From positions 1 to 35,532 of the forward strand of contig JAURGC010000006.1 in NCBI GenBank assembly GCA_030833985.1: DNA of 35,532 bases. Reading direction: 5' to 3'. Each line of letters starts with the position of its first letter. Position 1 is the first letter of the stretch. The DNA comes from Algoriphagus sp. (GTDB taxonomy: Bacteria; Bacteroidota; Bacteroidia; Cytophagales; Cyclobacteriaceae). The position numbers and the translations under genes were made by a program. Positions 26,113 through 33,148 of the stretch are shown here, one piece after another. Under the pieces are notes generated by a model. The model was not told the DNA's origin, did no database searches, and worked only from the letters and a program-made list of their open reading frames with translations.

Positions 26113-26544
26113 CTAGCTCAATTCCATCTTATAGTGCAAGATCGCACATTCTTCAAATTGATCCCCTACAGTTTGAAACCCAAACTTGGCATACAATGGC
26201 ATGGCATGAATTTGGGCATGAAGGTATTTCTTTTTCCCTTGTGCCTCCGGGTGTTTAGAAATATCCTCAAGTACTGCTGCCACCAATGCTTGACCTACCC
26301 CTTTTCCTCGAGCCGCTTTGAGTACAGCAAAACGCTCCATTTTTACTCCATTTGCTGTAAATCTCCAACGGGCAGTACCTACCGATACCCCTTCAACTTT
26401 TGCTAAAAAATGAACCGAACTATCTTCAAATTCGTCGTATTCTTCAGCTGCATCCACTTCCTGCTCCACCACAAACACCAATTCGCGAATGCCAAAAGCG
26501 GCTTGAAGTCCTTCCTTAGTCGTTATTTTTTCTACCGTTGGCAT
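26113..26544 (-). CDS. GNAT family N-acetyltransferase
   Basis: This 143-residue single-domain acetyltransferase uses acetyl-CoA. The order of motifs is as expected: IRELVFVVEQEVDAAEEYDEFEDSSVHFLAKVEG (N-terminal strands), GTARWRFTANGVKMERFAVLKAARGKGVGQALVAAVLE (motif A, with the acetyl-CoA pyrophosphate loop RGKGVG), and LHAQIHAMPLYAKFGFQTVGDQFEECAILHYKMEL (motif B), resembling ElaA/YjcF-like proteins. The acceptor substrate is unknown. It overlaps the end of phoH by 29 bp, so its start at ATG 26544 lies inside that gene and it is co-transcribed with it. Confidence 0.92.
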   Translation of the reverse strand: MPTVEKITTKEGLQAAFGIRELVFVVEQEVDAAEEYDEFEDSSVHFLAKVEGVSVGTARWRFTANGVKMERFAVLKAARGKGVGQALVAAVLEDISKHPEAQGKKKYLHAQIHAMPLYAKFGFQTVGDQFEECAILHYKMELS

Positions 26545-27505
26545 CTTGTCTTAATTTTTCTTTTTCTTCCTCGCTTTTTTCATAGGCAGCTATAATCGCC
26601 TTGACTAACTTGTGACGAATCACGTCACTTCCACTCAAGCGAACAACGCCAATTCCCTTGACACCATTCAGAACGCGTAGGGATTCGGATAGTCCTGACT
26701 TTTGACGGATCGGCAAATCTACTTGTGTTTGATCACCAGTAATAATCACCTTAGAATTGGGGCCCATACGAGTTAAAAACATCTTTATTTGTTCGGCGGT
26801 GGTATTCTGTGCTTCATCCAAGAGTACAAAGGCATCGTGCAAGGTTCTGCCTCTCATATAAGCAAGCGGAGCAATTTCAATTGCCCGAGTCTCCTGGTAG
26901 TACTTTAATTTTTCCGGGGGAATCATGTCCTGAAGTGCATCGTAAATGGGCCTTAAGTAAGGATCGAGTTTTTCTTGTAAATCCCCTGGAAGAAATCCTA
27001 AATTTTCTCCTGCTTCTACTGCTGGACGGGTGATGATGATGCGCTTTACTTCACGATTTTTAAGGGCACGTACCGCAAGAGCTACCGCTATGTAGGTTTT
27101 TCCTGTTCCAGCGGGTCCCAAAGCAAATACCAAGTCGTTTTTTAGGGCTGCCTCAACGAGCTTTCGCTGGTTGGCTGACTTGGGCTTAATCACCAGTCCT
27201 TTATTTCCAAAAACAATAACTTGATCCTTGTTAGCTTCTTCAAATGGTCCCCCTTCAATCGCCAAAAAATCTTTCACATGCTCTGGACTAAGGTGCCCAA
27301 ATCGCTCAAAATGTTCCAAAAGCATGTTAATTAAATCGTTGATCCGCAAAATTTCAGGCGGGCTTCCTTGAATGCGAATTTCATTTCCTCTAGAAATTAC
27401 TTTACACTGAGGAAACGCTTGTGCAATTTGGCGGATATTTTCATTGGCAGTGCCAAAAAATTCTGCTAAGGGAACATGCTCTAGGGTAATTACTTTTTCG
27501 ACCAA
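26516..27505 (-). CDS. PhoH family ATPase
   Basis: This 329-residue cytoplasmic P-loop ATPase has an N-terminal KH-like RNA-binding region (KVISRGNEIRIQGSPPEILRINDLINMLLEHF), Walker A GPAGTGKT (130-137), IITRPAVEAGENLGFLPGDLQEK, Walker B AFVLLDEAQNTT, and IITGDQTQVDLP for the sensor motif. The proteins probably act on RNA, with helicase- or nuclease-linked roles suggested. The start is TTG at 27505 (MVEKVITLEHVPLAEFFG). Upstream in frame there is no ATG or GTG before a TGA, and the next Met is residue 61, so TTG is supported by the family's N-terminus. It is divergent from the SAM hydroxide adenosyltransferase gene and overlaps the GNAT gene. Confidence 0.93.
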   Translation of the reverse strand: MVEKVITLEHVPLAEFFGTANENIRQIAQAFPQCKVISRGNEIRIQGSPPEILRINDLINMLLEHFERFGHLSPEHVKDFLAIEGGPFEEANKDQVIVFGNKGLVIKPKSANQRKLVEAALKNDLVFALGPAGTGKTYIAVALAVRALKNREVKRIIITRPAVEAGENLGFLPGDLQEKLDPYLRPIYDALQDMIPPEKLKYYQETRAIEIAPLAYMRGRTLHDAFVLLDEAQNTTAEQIKMFLTRMGPNSKVIITGDQTQVDLPIRQKSGLSESLRVLNGVKGIGVVRLSGSDVIRHKLVKAIIAAYEKSEEEKEKLRQDANGRKNND

Positions 27506-27553
27506 AGTTTTGTATTGATTAGGTACACCATGAAGGCGAAAGAATAAAATGCC

Positions 27554-27561
27554 TATTTTTG
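27554..27561 (+). promoter_or_regulatory. Predicted -7 element of the SAM hydroxide adenosyltransferase gene
   Basis: TATTTTTG matches TAnnTTTG exactly, 49 bp before the preferred ATG 27610, with no good TTTG at -33. It lies inside the ORF-track extension of that gene, which supports the later start. Confidence 0.4.
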
Positions 27562-27609
27562 TTCAATCCCCTACAAACAAAACTACAAAATTTTACTTTA
27601 CTTGCTTCT

Positions 27610-28380
27610 ATGGCCTTGGTGACATTCCTATCTGATTTCGGGGACACTGACTACTACGTACCAGCAGTCAAAGCCAAGATGCTATCCATCAATCCCCAAT
27701 TACAAATTGTGGATATTTCTCATGGAATAGCCTCATTTGATTTGGAGCATGCCGCTTTTCTTTTGCGGGCTACCTTCCGAGAATTCCCAAAAGGAACCGT
27801 TCATTTGGTGGGTATCAATACTACAGGATCGGCAACTGCAGGGTACCTAGGCATCAAGTTGGAAGATCATATTTTTATAGGGCCAAACAATGGGCTTTTC
27901 AGCCTTTTAGCGGACCATGACCCTGGAATCATTGTCCAGTTTGCAGATATCCATTTGAAGGACTCTACCTTTCCTACAAGAGATATTTTAGCCCCTATAG
28001 CCGCAAAGGTGGCTTCAGGTGCAGCCATACATGATTTTGGTGGCCCATCCACCCAATTCAAAAAATTAATGCCAAGACAAGTAAAGGCAACTCGAGAACA
28101 ACTAATTGGGCATGTAGTACGGGTAGATCGCTATGGCAATTTGGTAACGAACATCCGGCGAGAGGTTTTTGAAAAATTAAATCCGGGGAAATTTACAATC
28201 CAATTTGGCAGAGAAAAAATAAGTCAATTGCAAACCGGATACGATCAAGTGGAAGCAGGAGAACCCTATTTATTTTTTAATAGTTTGGACGTTCTAGAAA
28301 TAGGTATCAATCATGGGCATGGAGGCAATCTCTTGGGATTGAAGCGCGACAGTGTGGTCTACATCAATTTTGAACCATGA
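27610..28380 (+). CDS. S-adenosyl-L-methionine hydroxide adenosyltransferase (DUF62)
   Basis: The protein has 256 residues from ATG 27610 (MALVTFLSDFGDTDYYV). The track start at 27559 is a TTG overlapping a promoter-like element, so it is unlikely. The family splits SAM with water into adenosine and methionine, and is related to the fluorinating and chlorinating enzymes. Characteristic pieces are the N-terminal FLSDFGDTDYYVPAVKA with the active-site Asp region, VDISHGIASFDLEHAAFLL, GTVHLVGI, FIGPNNGLFSLL, the C-terminal GHVVRVDRYGNLVTNI and LEIGINHGHGGNLLGL. The halogenase-specific loop is not evident. Why cells destroy SAM is unclear. It overlaps the next gene by ATGA. Confidence 0.92.
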   Translation: MALVTFLSDFGDTDYYVPAVKAKMLSINPQLQIVDISHGIASFDLEHAAFLLRATFREFPKGTVHLVGINTTGSATAGYLGIKLEDHIFIGPNNGLFSLLADHDPGIIVQFADIHLKDSTFPTRDILAPIAAKVASGAAIHDFGGPSTQFKKLMPRQVKATREQLIGHVVRVDRYGNLVTNIRREVFEKLNPGKFTIQFGREKISQLQTGYDQVEAGEPYLFFNSLDVLEIGINHGHGGNLLGLKRDSVVYINFEP

Positions 28381-28679
28381 GTTTAATTCGAGTGGTCCGT
28401 ATGACTTTTCGTCCAGAAAAAGCTTCTGCTTTTCTGGAGAATTTTGAAAAAAACAAACTATTAATCCGAAATTACCCTGGTTGTCTGCATTTGGAACTCT
28501 GGCAGGACGAGAATCAAAAAAATATTTTTGTCACCTACAGCCATTGGGAAAGCGAAGAAGCCTTGAATCAGTATCGTGATTCACAGCTATTTAAATCGGT
28601 TTGGAGCCATACCAAAACCCTCTTCTCTGAAAAGCCCCAAGCTTGGAGTTCAAAAAAAATACAGGAAGTAGGAGTTTGA
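28377..28679 (+). CDS. ABM-domain (antibiotic biosynthesis monooxygenase-like) protein
   Basis: This 100-residue single dimeric alpha/beta-barrel protein begins MSLIRVVRMTFRPEKASAFLENFEKNKLLIRNYPGCLHLELWQDENQKNIFVTYSHWESEEALNQYR. The pattern of a first strand, a helix, PGC-x-H-L-E-L, and a W-E-S-x-E-A-L-N-x-Y-R segment is typical of the ABM fold. Such small proteins range from quinone-forming monooxygenases to haem-binding or non-enzymatic members, so the reaction is open. It overlaps the upstream gene by four bases (ATGA) and is surely co-translated with it. It ends 68 bp before tRNA-Leu. Confidence 0.88.
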   Translation: MSLIRVVRMTFRPEKASAFLENFEKNKLLIRNYPGCLHLELWQDENQKNIFVTYSHWESEEALNQYRDSQLFKSVWSHTKTLFSEKPQAWSSKKIQEVGV

Positions 28680-28747
28680 GTTTGTAGGAAATCATTTTTG
28701 TATTGATATTTGCATCCCCATTCAGTAAGGAATGGGAAAGTGTATTT

Positions 28748-28831
28748 GCCCAGATGGCGGAATTGGTAGACGCGTTGGTCTCAAACACCAATGAGGTTAC
28801 ACTCGTGCCGGTTCGACTCCGGCTCTGGGTA
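28748..28831 (+). tRNA. tRNA-Leu (anticodon CAA)
   Basis: An 84-nt class II tRNA can be folded by eye. The acceptor stem is GCCCAGA with TCTGGGT (first pair G-U), and the discriminator is A. D arm is GCG...CGC. The anticodon stem TTGGT/ACCAA holds loop CTCAAAC with anticodon CAA at 28782-28784. A long variable arm (about 15 nt) contains GAG...CTC. The T arm is GCCGG-TTCGACT-CCGGC. CCA is not encoded. It reads UUG codons. A terminator follows 21 bp later. Confidence 0.96.
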
Positions 28832-28851
28832 CATAGGCACTGCCTAGAGGC

Positions 28852-28890
28852 AAACAGGCTTGCATTACTGCAAGCCTGTTTTATTTTTTA
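28852..28890 (+). terminator. Terminator after tRNA-Leu
   Basis: AAACAGGCTTGCA and TGCAAGCCTGTTT form a perfect 13-bp stem with loop TTAC, followed by a T-rich tail. It ends the tRNA transcript. On the minus strand its tail is poor in T, so it should not stop the ABC transporter transcript well. Confidence 0.9.
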
Positions 28891-28973
28891 GGGTTATCTG
28901 CAACTAACTCAATAAAGTTTTACCGTTCCATCAGGTGAACTGTTGCCTGCCTGCAGACTTTGGTCTAGAATAA

Positions 28974-31499
28974 TTACCCATTCCCCCTCAAAATTTCCAT
29001 CGGGGGCTGGTTGATAATCTTTCGTCCATTCAGCCAACCCAAGACAATTGTCAGTACCGTAATGGCCAAGTAAATCACCAATCCCTCCTTCCAGGCCAAA
29101 CTAAAGTTCAACTGAAACACAAATTCTCCTAACAAGAACGTCGCAAAAAAGGAAAGTAAAATCCCAGATAAGGAAGCCAAACTTCCCAAAAAGAAATATT
29201 CTAAGGTATTTATTTGCCGTACTAGGGCTGAACTAGCCCCCAAGGTGCGTAGCAAAATGCTCTCCCGCATACGTTGGTATTTACTTATAATCAAAGAACT
29301 GATCAAAACTAAAATTCCAGTGGCAATGGAGAAAAAGGCCATGAACTGAATTACAAAACTAATCTTGCCCAAAATCTCCTCAAGTGTCTCTACAATCGTA
29401 CCTAGATTGATGATGGAGATATTCGGAAACTCTCGCACCATGTCTGATTGCATCTCTGCAGCCTGCTTGTCAGTGCTGGTCTTGGTGATGATTACGTGAA
29501 ATTTGGGTGCTTCTTCTAAAATTCCTTTTGGAAAAAGTACGATAAAATTAGTAGAAACTTGGTTGAATTTCACTTCCCGAAAACTTCCAATATAGGTTTT
29601 AATCGGGCGCCCTTGCACGTTAAATTCCACCTGATCACCGAGCTTAAATCCATTGCCCGCTGCAAATCCTTTTTCAAAGGAAACAAAAATGCTATCCCCT
29701 CTAACCCCCTTAGGAATTAGGGTTCCATCTGTCAACTGCTCAGAAGCAATTAAAGTGTCTCGATAGGTCACACGGAATTCCCGATTATACAGCCAGCGAC
29801 TGTAGTTCTCTTCTTCTGGCAACTCCTCGTTCGCTTTTTTGGTGATCCCATTGATGGCATTCAACTGCATGGTGACGATGGGAACCTCCTGCAAAATAGG
29901 CATCTTTCGACCAGTAACTTCTTCCTTTACTTTCTCGAGTTGGGCAGTTTGAATATCAAAAAGCAGCATATTGGGTTGATCCTTTTTATCAGCAAACTTG
30001 GCTTCCTGGAGCAATTGATTTTGTAAGAAAAACAACGTGCTGATCATTGCTGTACCTAGACCTATAGTTGCAATTAGAGAAATGGTCTGGTTATTGGGTC
30101 GATACAAATTTGAAAGTGACTGACGCCAAGGGTAACTCAAGGAAAGGGGTAAAAATCTACGCACCCCCCACATCACCGCCGTACCTACTCCCCAGAGTAG
30201 CCCAAAGGCAATCAAAACAAATGCGGTAAAACCTAAAGCCCAAGTGACTTTGGTGAGGAGGTAAAAGCTAAAACCAAAAATAAATAGCAAGATCCCCAAA
30301 AGCACCACCCAACGAGCAGGATCCTTAAGTAAGGTGCTATCGGTAGTTTCGGGACGCAAAGTGGCCATAGGAGACACCTTTCGTACCTTGAGTAAGGGTA
30401 ACAAGGCAAATAACACAGATACCAAGAGGCCAGTCACCATACCAAAGGCTATTGATTTCCATGAAACTCCAACTGTCACCTCCACCGGGAGGAAATCAGC
30501 AAATACCACCGGAAGAACAAACTGCAATAGTGTTCCAAGACCAGAACCAAACAATGCACCAATGAATCCCATACCCACAATTTCAACAAGATAAATCAGC
30601 AGCACATCCAAGGAAGCTACTCCCAAACAGCGAAGCACTGCCACCGATGCTAATTTTTCTTTCACAAATACATTCACCGCAGAAGCCACGCCCACACAAC
30701 CCAGAAGTAGTGCGATAAAGGCTACTAAACTCAAAAAATTAGAAAGGTTACCAAAGGAGCGGCCTGTACTTTGCTTTCGGTCCTCTACCGTATCTGCATC
30801 AATGCGGTCTAGCTCCCACTGCCCTTCGTATGGCTTGATTAATTGAGCGACATCTGTTCCTGGGGAAAATTGCAAATACCGATTGTATTCCACCCGGCTC
30901 CCGTATTGCACCAGCCCAGTTTCTTGCAAGTATTCCAAAGGAATGTACACTGCCGGAGCTACACTAGCTGTTATTCCCGTCTGTCCAGGCACCTTTTGGA
31001 GTTCTCCCACGATCTCAAAATAAAGATTTCCCACCTTGATGGAATCCCCTACTTGCGCATCAAACTGGGCCATAAGCGCTTTCTCTACCAACGCCTTTTT
31101 TCCGCCACTTCTAAAATTTGCCTCGCCCGCATCCGGAAGTGTTTCTAGTTTACCATAAAAAGGAAAGTTCCCTTCTAGGGCACGTACTTGCGTCAACCTG
31201 CTGGCATCCCGCTTGGGGAAGGCAACCATGGAAGCAAAATTGACTTCTGAGGCAGTTTCTAAAGCAAGAGAGTCGAGGCCCAACTCCCCAAGTGGCTTGT
31301 TGTTTTCCAAAACCAAATCTGCTCCGAGAAGCTCCTTGGCCTGGTTGTCAATGTCTTTGACTAGGTTTTCTCCAAAACTGCTGATTGCCACCAAGGCAGC
31401 AATTCCCACGACAATGGAAGAAACGAAAAGAAGCAATCGGGAAAGATTTTTTCTAAAATCTCGCCCTGCCATTTTTAAAATCCAGGCAAAATCAGGCAT
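28974..31499 (-). CDS. ABC transporter permease, YbbP/FtsX type
   Basis: The protein has 841 residues from ATG 31499 (MPDFAWILKMAGRDFRKN), 24 codons after the track start. This start overlaps the ATPase stop by 8 bp (ATGCCTGA), a coupling pattern also seen at recQ. The architecture is the doubled FtsX/MacB core: an N-terminal membrane helix (LLLFVSSIVVGIAALVAISSF), a large extracytoplasmic domain with MacB-like character (ELLGADLVLENNKPLGELGL...), three membrane helices (LSLVAFIALLLGCVGVASAV ...), a second half with another extracytoplasmic domain, and a final helix trio (FVIQFMAFFSIATGILVLISSLI, LGSLASLSGILLSFFATFLLG, LVIYLAITVLTIVLGWLNGRKI). It works with the ATPase just upstream. The cargo, perhaps a lipid or lipoprotein, is unproved. 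Confidence 0.93.
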   Translation of the reverse strand: MPDFAWILKMAGRDFRKNLSRLLLFVSSIVVGIAALVAISSFGENLVKDIDNQAKELLGADLVLENNKPLGELGLDSLALETASEVNFASMVAFPKRDASRLTQVRALEGNFPFYGKLETLPDAGEANFRSGGKKALVEKALMAQFDAQVGDSIKVGNLYFEIVGELQKVPGQTGITASVAPAVYIPLEYLQETGLVQYGSRVEYNRYLQFSPGTDVAQLIKPYEGQWELDRIDADTVEDRKQSTGRSFGNLSNFLSLVAFIALLLGCVGVASAVNVFVKEKLASVAVLRCLGVASLDVLLIYLVEIVGMGFIGALFGSGLGTLLQFVLPVVFADFLPVEVTVGVSWKSIAFGMVTGLLVSVLFALLPLLKVRKVSPMATLRPETTDSTLLKDPARWVVLLGILLFIFGFSFYLLTKVTWALGFTAFVLIAFGLLWGVGTAVMWGVRRFLPLSLSYPWRQSLSNLYRPNNQTISLIATIGLGTAMISTLFFLQNQLLQEAKFADKKDQPNMLLFDIQTAQLEKVKEEVTGRKMPILQEVPIVTMQLNAINGITKKANEELPEEENYSRWLYNREFRVTYRDTLIASEQLTDGTLIPKGVRGDSIFVSFEKGFAAGNGFKLGDQVEFNVQGRPIKTYIGSFREVKFNQVSTNFIVLFPKGILEEAPKFHVIITKTSTDKQAAEMQSDMVREFPNISIINLGTIVETLEEILGKISFVIQFMAFFSIATGILVLISSLIISKYQRMRESILLRTLGASSALVRQINTLEYFFLGSLASLSGILLSFFATFLLGEFVFQLNFSLAWKEGLVIYLAITVLTIVLGWLNGRKIINQPPMEILRGNG

Positions 31500-32169
31500 G
31501 TGCTTCCTCCTGTATTTTTCCACCCTTGATATGAATGATTCGCTGGGTTTTGGCTGCCAATTCCAAGTCATGGGTCACAAGCACCAGTGTTGTTCCTTGC
31601 TCTTTATTCAAATCAAAAATCAAGTTTTCAATCATCTCACCCGTTTCGGTATCCAAATTTCCAGTAGGCTCATCGGCAAAAAGTATTTTAGGCGCATTGG
31701 CAAAGGCTCTAGCAATGGACACCCGCTGCTGTTCCCCACCTGAAAGTTGGGTAGGGTAATGCGTTGCTCGATCCTTCAAACCTACCTTTGCTAGTAATTC
31801 CATTGCTTTTTCCTTTGCATTCGTTCTTTTCTTCAACTCCAAAGGAACCATCACATTCTCCAATGCGGTAAGAGTCGGAAGTAACTGGAAATTTTGAAAT
31901 ATAAATCCTACATCTCGACTACGAATCGCAGCGCGCTGGTCTTCATTCAGCCCTTCCAACGCTTCCCCATTCAGAACTACAGATCCAGTAGAGCTGGAAT
32001 CTAGGCCAGCACACAAACCCAAAAGAGTGGTCTTTCCACTACCGGAAGGCCCAACAATAGCAATGGCTTCTCCTGCCTGAATAGAAAAGGTGACCTGATC
32101 CAAAACAGTAAGCTTTCGACTGCCACTTTGGTAGGTTTTACTGACGTGTTGAAGTGATAAAATTGACAT
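31492..32169 (-). CDS. ABC transporter ATP-binding protein, YbbA/LolD type
   Basis: This 225-residue ATPase of the MacB/LolD/YbbA class has Walker A VGPSGSGKTTLL (about 39-50), Q-loop FIFQNFQLLP, signature QLSGGEQQRVSIARAF (141-156) and Walker B ILFADEPTGNLD (about 162-173). These are mechanotransmission-type systems that act in the envelope without pumping a soluble substrate across the membrane. It is the first gene of a two-gene operon with the permease and is divergent from a TesA-like esterase gene. That arrangement is shared with E. coli tesA-ybbA-ybbP, which lends weight to the identification. Confidence 0.95.
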   Translation of the reverse strand: MSILSLQHVSKTYQSGSRKLTVLDQVTFSIQAGEAIAIVGPSGSGKTTLLGLCAGLDSSSTGSVVLNGEALEGLNEDQRAAIRSRDVGFIFQNFQLLPTLTALENVMVPLELKKRTNAKEKAMELLAKVGLKDRATHYPTQLSGGEQQRVSIARAFANAPKILFADEPTGNLDTETGEMIENLIFDLNKEQGTTLVLVTHDLELAAKTQRIIHIKGGKIQEEAHA

Positions 32170-32235
32170 CTAGGAGTTAAAGAAGTTGAAGTAGGAAAAC
32201 GCTATTTTTAACTAATTTGTTGGCTTTTCAACAAA

Positions 32236-32243
32236 TAACTTTG
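32236..32243 (+). promoter_or_regulatory. Predicted -7 element of the GDSL esterase gene
   Basis: TAACTTTG matches TAnnTTTG exactly; TTTG at 32216-32219 lies 16 nt upstream, one short of the usual range. Transcription would start near 32250 and give a leader of about 130 nt. Confidence 0.35.
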
Positions 32244-32261
32244 GAATTCAAGCAAAGAAAA

Positions 32262-32269
32262 CAAAATTA
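32262..32269 (-). promoter_or_regulatory. Predicted -7 element of the YbbA/YbbP operon
   Basis: On the minus strand TAATTTTG is an exact TAnnTTTG match, about 95 bp upstream of the ATPase start. No good -33 box was found. It faces the plus-strand element 19 bp away, so the two transcripts would overlap at their 5' ends if both are real. Confidence 0.35.
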
Positions 32270-32287
32270 CACCATCCTTGGGTCGAG

Positions 32288-32318
32288 TGGTCGACAGACA
32301 ATAGCATTTGATCGACCA
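32288..32318. repeat. Inverted repeat in the YbbA/TesA divergent region
   Basis: TGGTCGA (32288-32294) and TCGACCA (32312-32318) are exact inverted arms 17 bp apart. A further GGTCGA at 32281 directly repeats the left arm. The centre-to-centre spacing of about 24 bp would suit a dimeric regulator, or the arms could fold in the leader of the esterase transcript. Confidence 0.45.
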
Positions 32319-32381
32319 ACAGACGTTAGATCGCTAAAAAACACTGCCTCCCTTGGAGTAGAAAAAATAAACTTAGTCGCT

Positions 32382-33059
32382 ATGAAAATAATAATGAATG
32401 GAATTGCCTTAATTTTCCTTAGTGGAATCATCCCTTTTTTAAGTTCCTGCAACCCAAACCCAGAGAAAAAAAAGACAGAAACTGGAATGCAAGTACTAGA
32501 GGTTGAACCGAAAAAAACAATTCTATTTTTTGGAAATAGCCTCACTGCAGGCTACGGTATTGATCCGGAAGAATCCTTTGCAGGGCGAATCCAAAGTCGA
32601 TTGGATAGCTTAGAAAAAGAGTTTAGAGTGATCAATGGAGGATTGAGCGGGGAGACTACCGCTGGTGGCTTGAGTCGTCTAGACTGGTTTTTGGAAGAAG
32701 AGCCCTACTTATTTATACTTGAATTGGGAGGTAATGACGGCTTGCGGGGTATCCCACTCACCGAAACCAAGAAAAACCTCCTCGCCATCGTTACAAAGGT
32801 ACAAGCAAAATACCCCAACACGAAGGTCATCCTGGCAGGTATGCAGATCCCTCCCAACATGGGTCAAGAGTATACAGAGGAATTTAAAGCCATATATCCA
32901 GCGGTAGCAAGTGAAAAAAACATCGAGCTGATTCCTTTTCTTCTAGAGGGTGTGGCTGGCAATCCGGACTTAAACCTTCCAGATGGAATCCATCCAACCG
33001 CAGAAGGACATCGACTGGTTATGGAAACCTTGTGGCCCTACATTTCAACGGCACTTTGA
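32382..33059 (+). CDS. TesA-like GDSL arylesterase/lysophospholipase lipoprotein
   Basis: The protein has 225 residues from ATG 32382 (MKIIMNGIALIFLSGIIPFLSSC). The track start at 32217 is a TTG 55 codons earlier with no lipoprotein signal at its end. Cys23 is the lipid anchor. The SGNH hydrolase blocks are all present: FFGNSLTAGYG (Ser53), NGGLSGETTAGG, LELGGNDGLRG, and the terminal LPDGIHPTAEGH with Asp and His of the triad. It hydrolyses esters or thioesters at the envelope; TesA relatives take acyl-CoA, lysophospholipids and aryl esters. It is divergent from the YbbA/YbbP transporter genes, mirroring the E. coli neighbourhood. Confidence 0.93.
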   Translation: MKIIMNGIALIFLSGIIPFLSSCNPNPEKKKTETGMQVLEVEPKKTILFFGNSLTAGYGIDPEESFAGRIQSRLDSLEKEFRVINGGLSGETTAGGLSRLDWFLEEEPYLFILELGGNDGLRGIPLTETKKNLLAIVTKVQAKYPNTKVILAGMQIPPNMGQEYTEEFKAIYPAVASEKNIELIPFLLEGVAGNPDLNLPDGIHPTAEGHRLVMETLWPYISTAL

Positions 33060-33148
33060 TCACCCAGATCATCTAACCGCTTAAAATATATTGACTTTCA
33101 CAGATGCATTGTTTTGTTTAGATTAGCTTATATAAATTCCAATCTTTT

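Noticed and set aside
27559-27609. TTG-initiated extension of the SAM hydroxide adenosyltransferase
   Set aside because: The family starts at MALVTFLSDFGD, and the extension overlaps a TAnnTTTG box.
31213-31743. 176-codon plus-strand ORF antisense to the ABC genes
   Set aside because: It spans the junction of two well-supported genes on the other strand and shows no motif.
32217-32381. TTG-initiated extension of the GDSL esterase ORF
   Set aside because: It would bury the lipoprotein signal 55 residues into the protein and runs through promoter-like elements.
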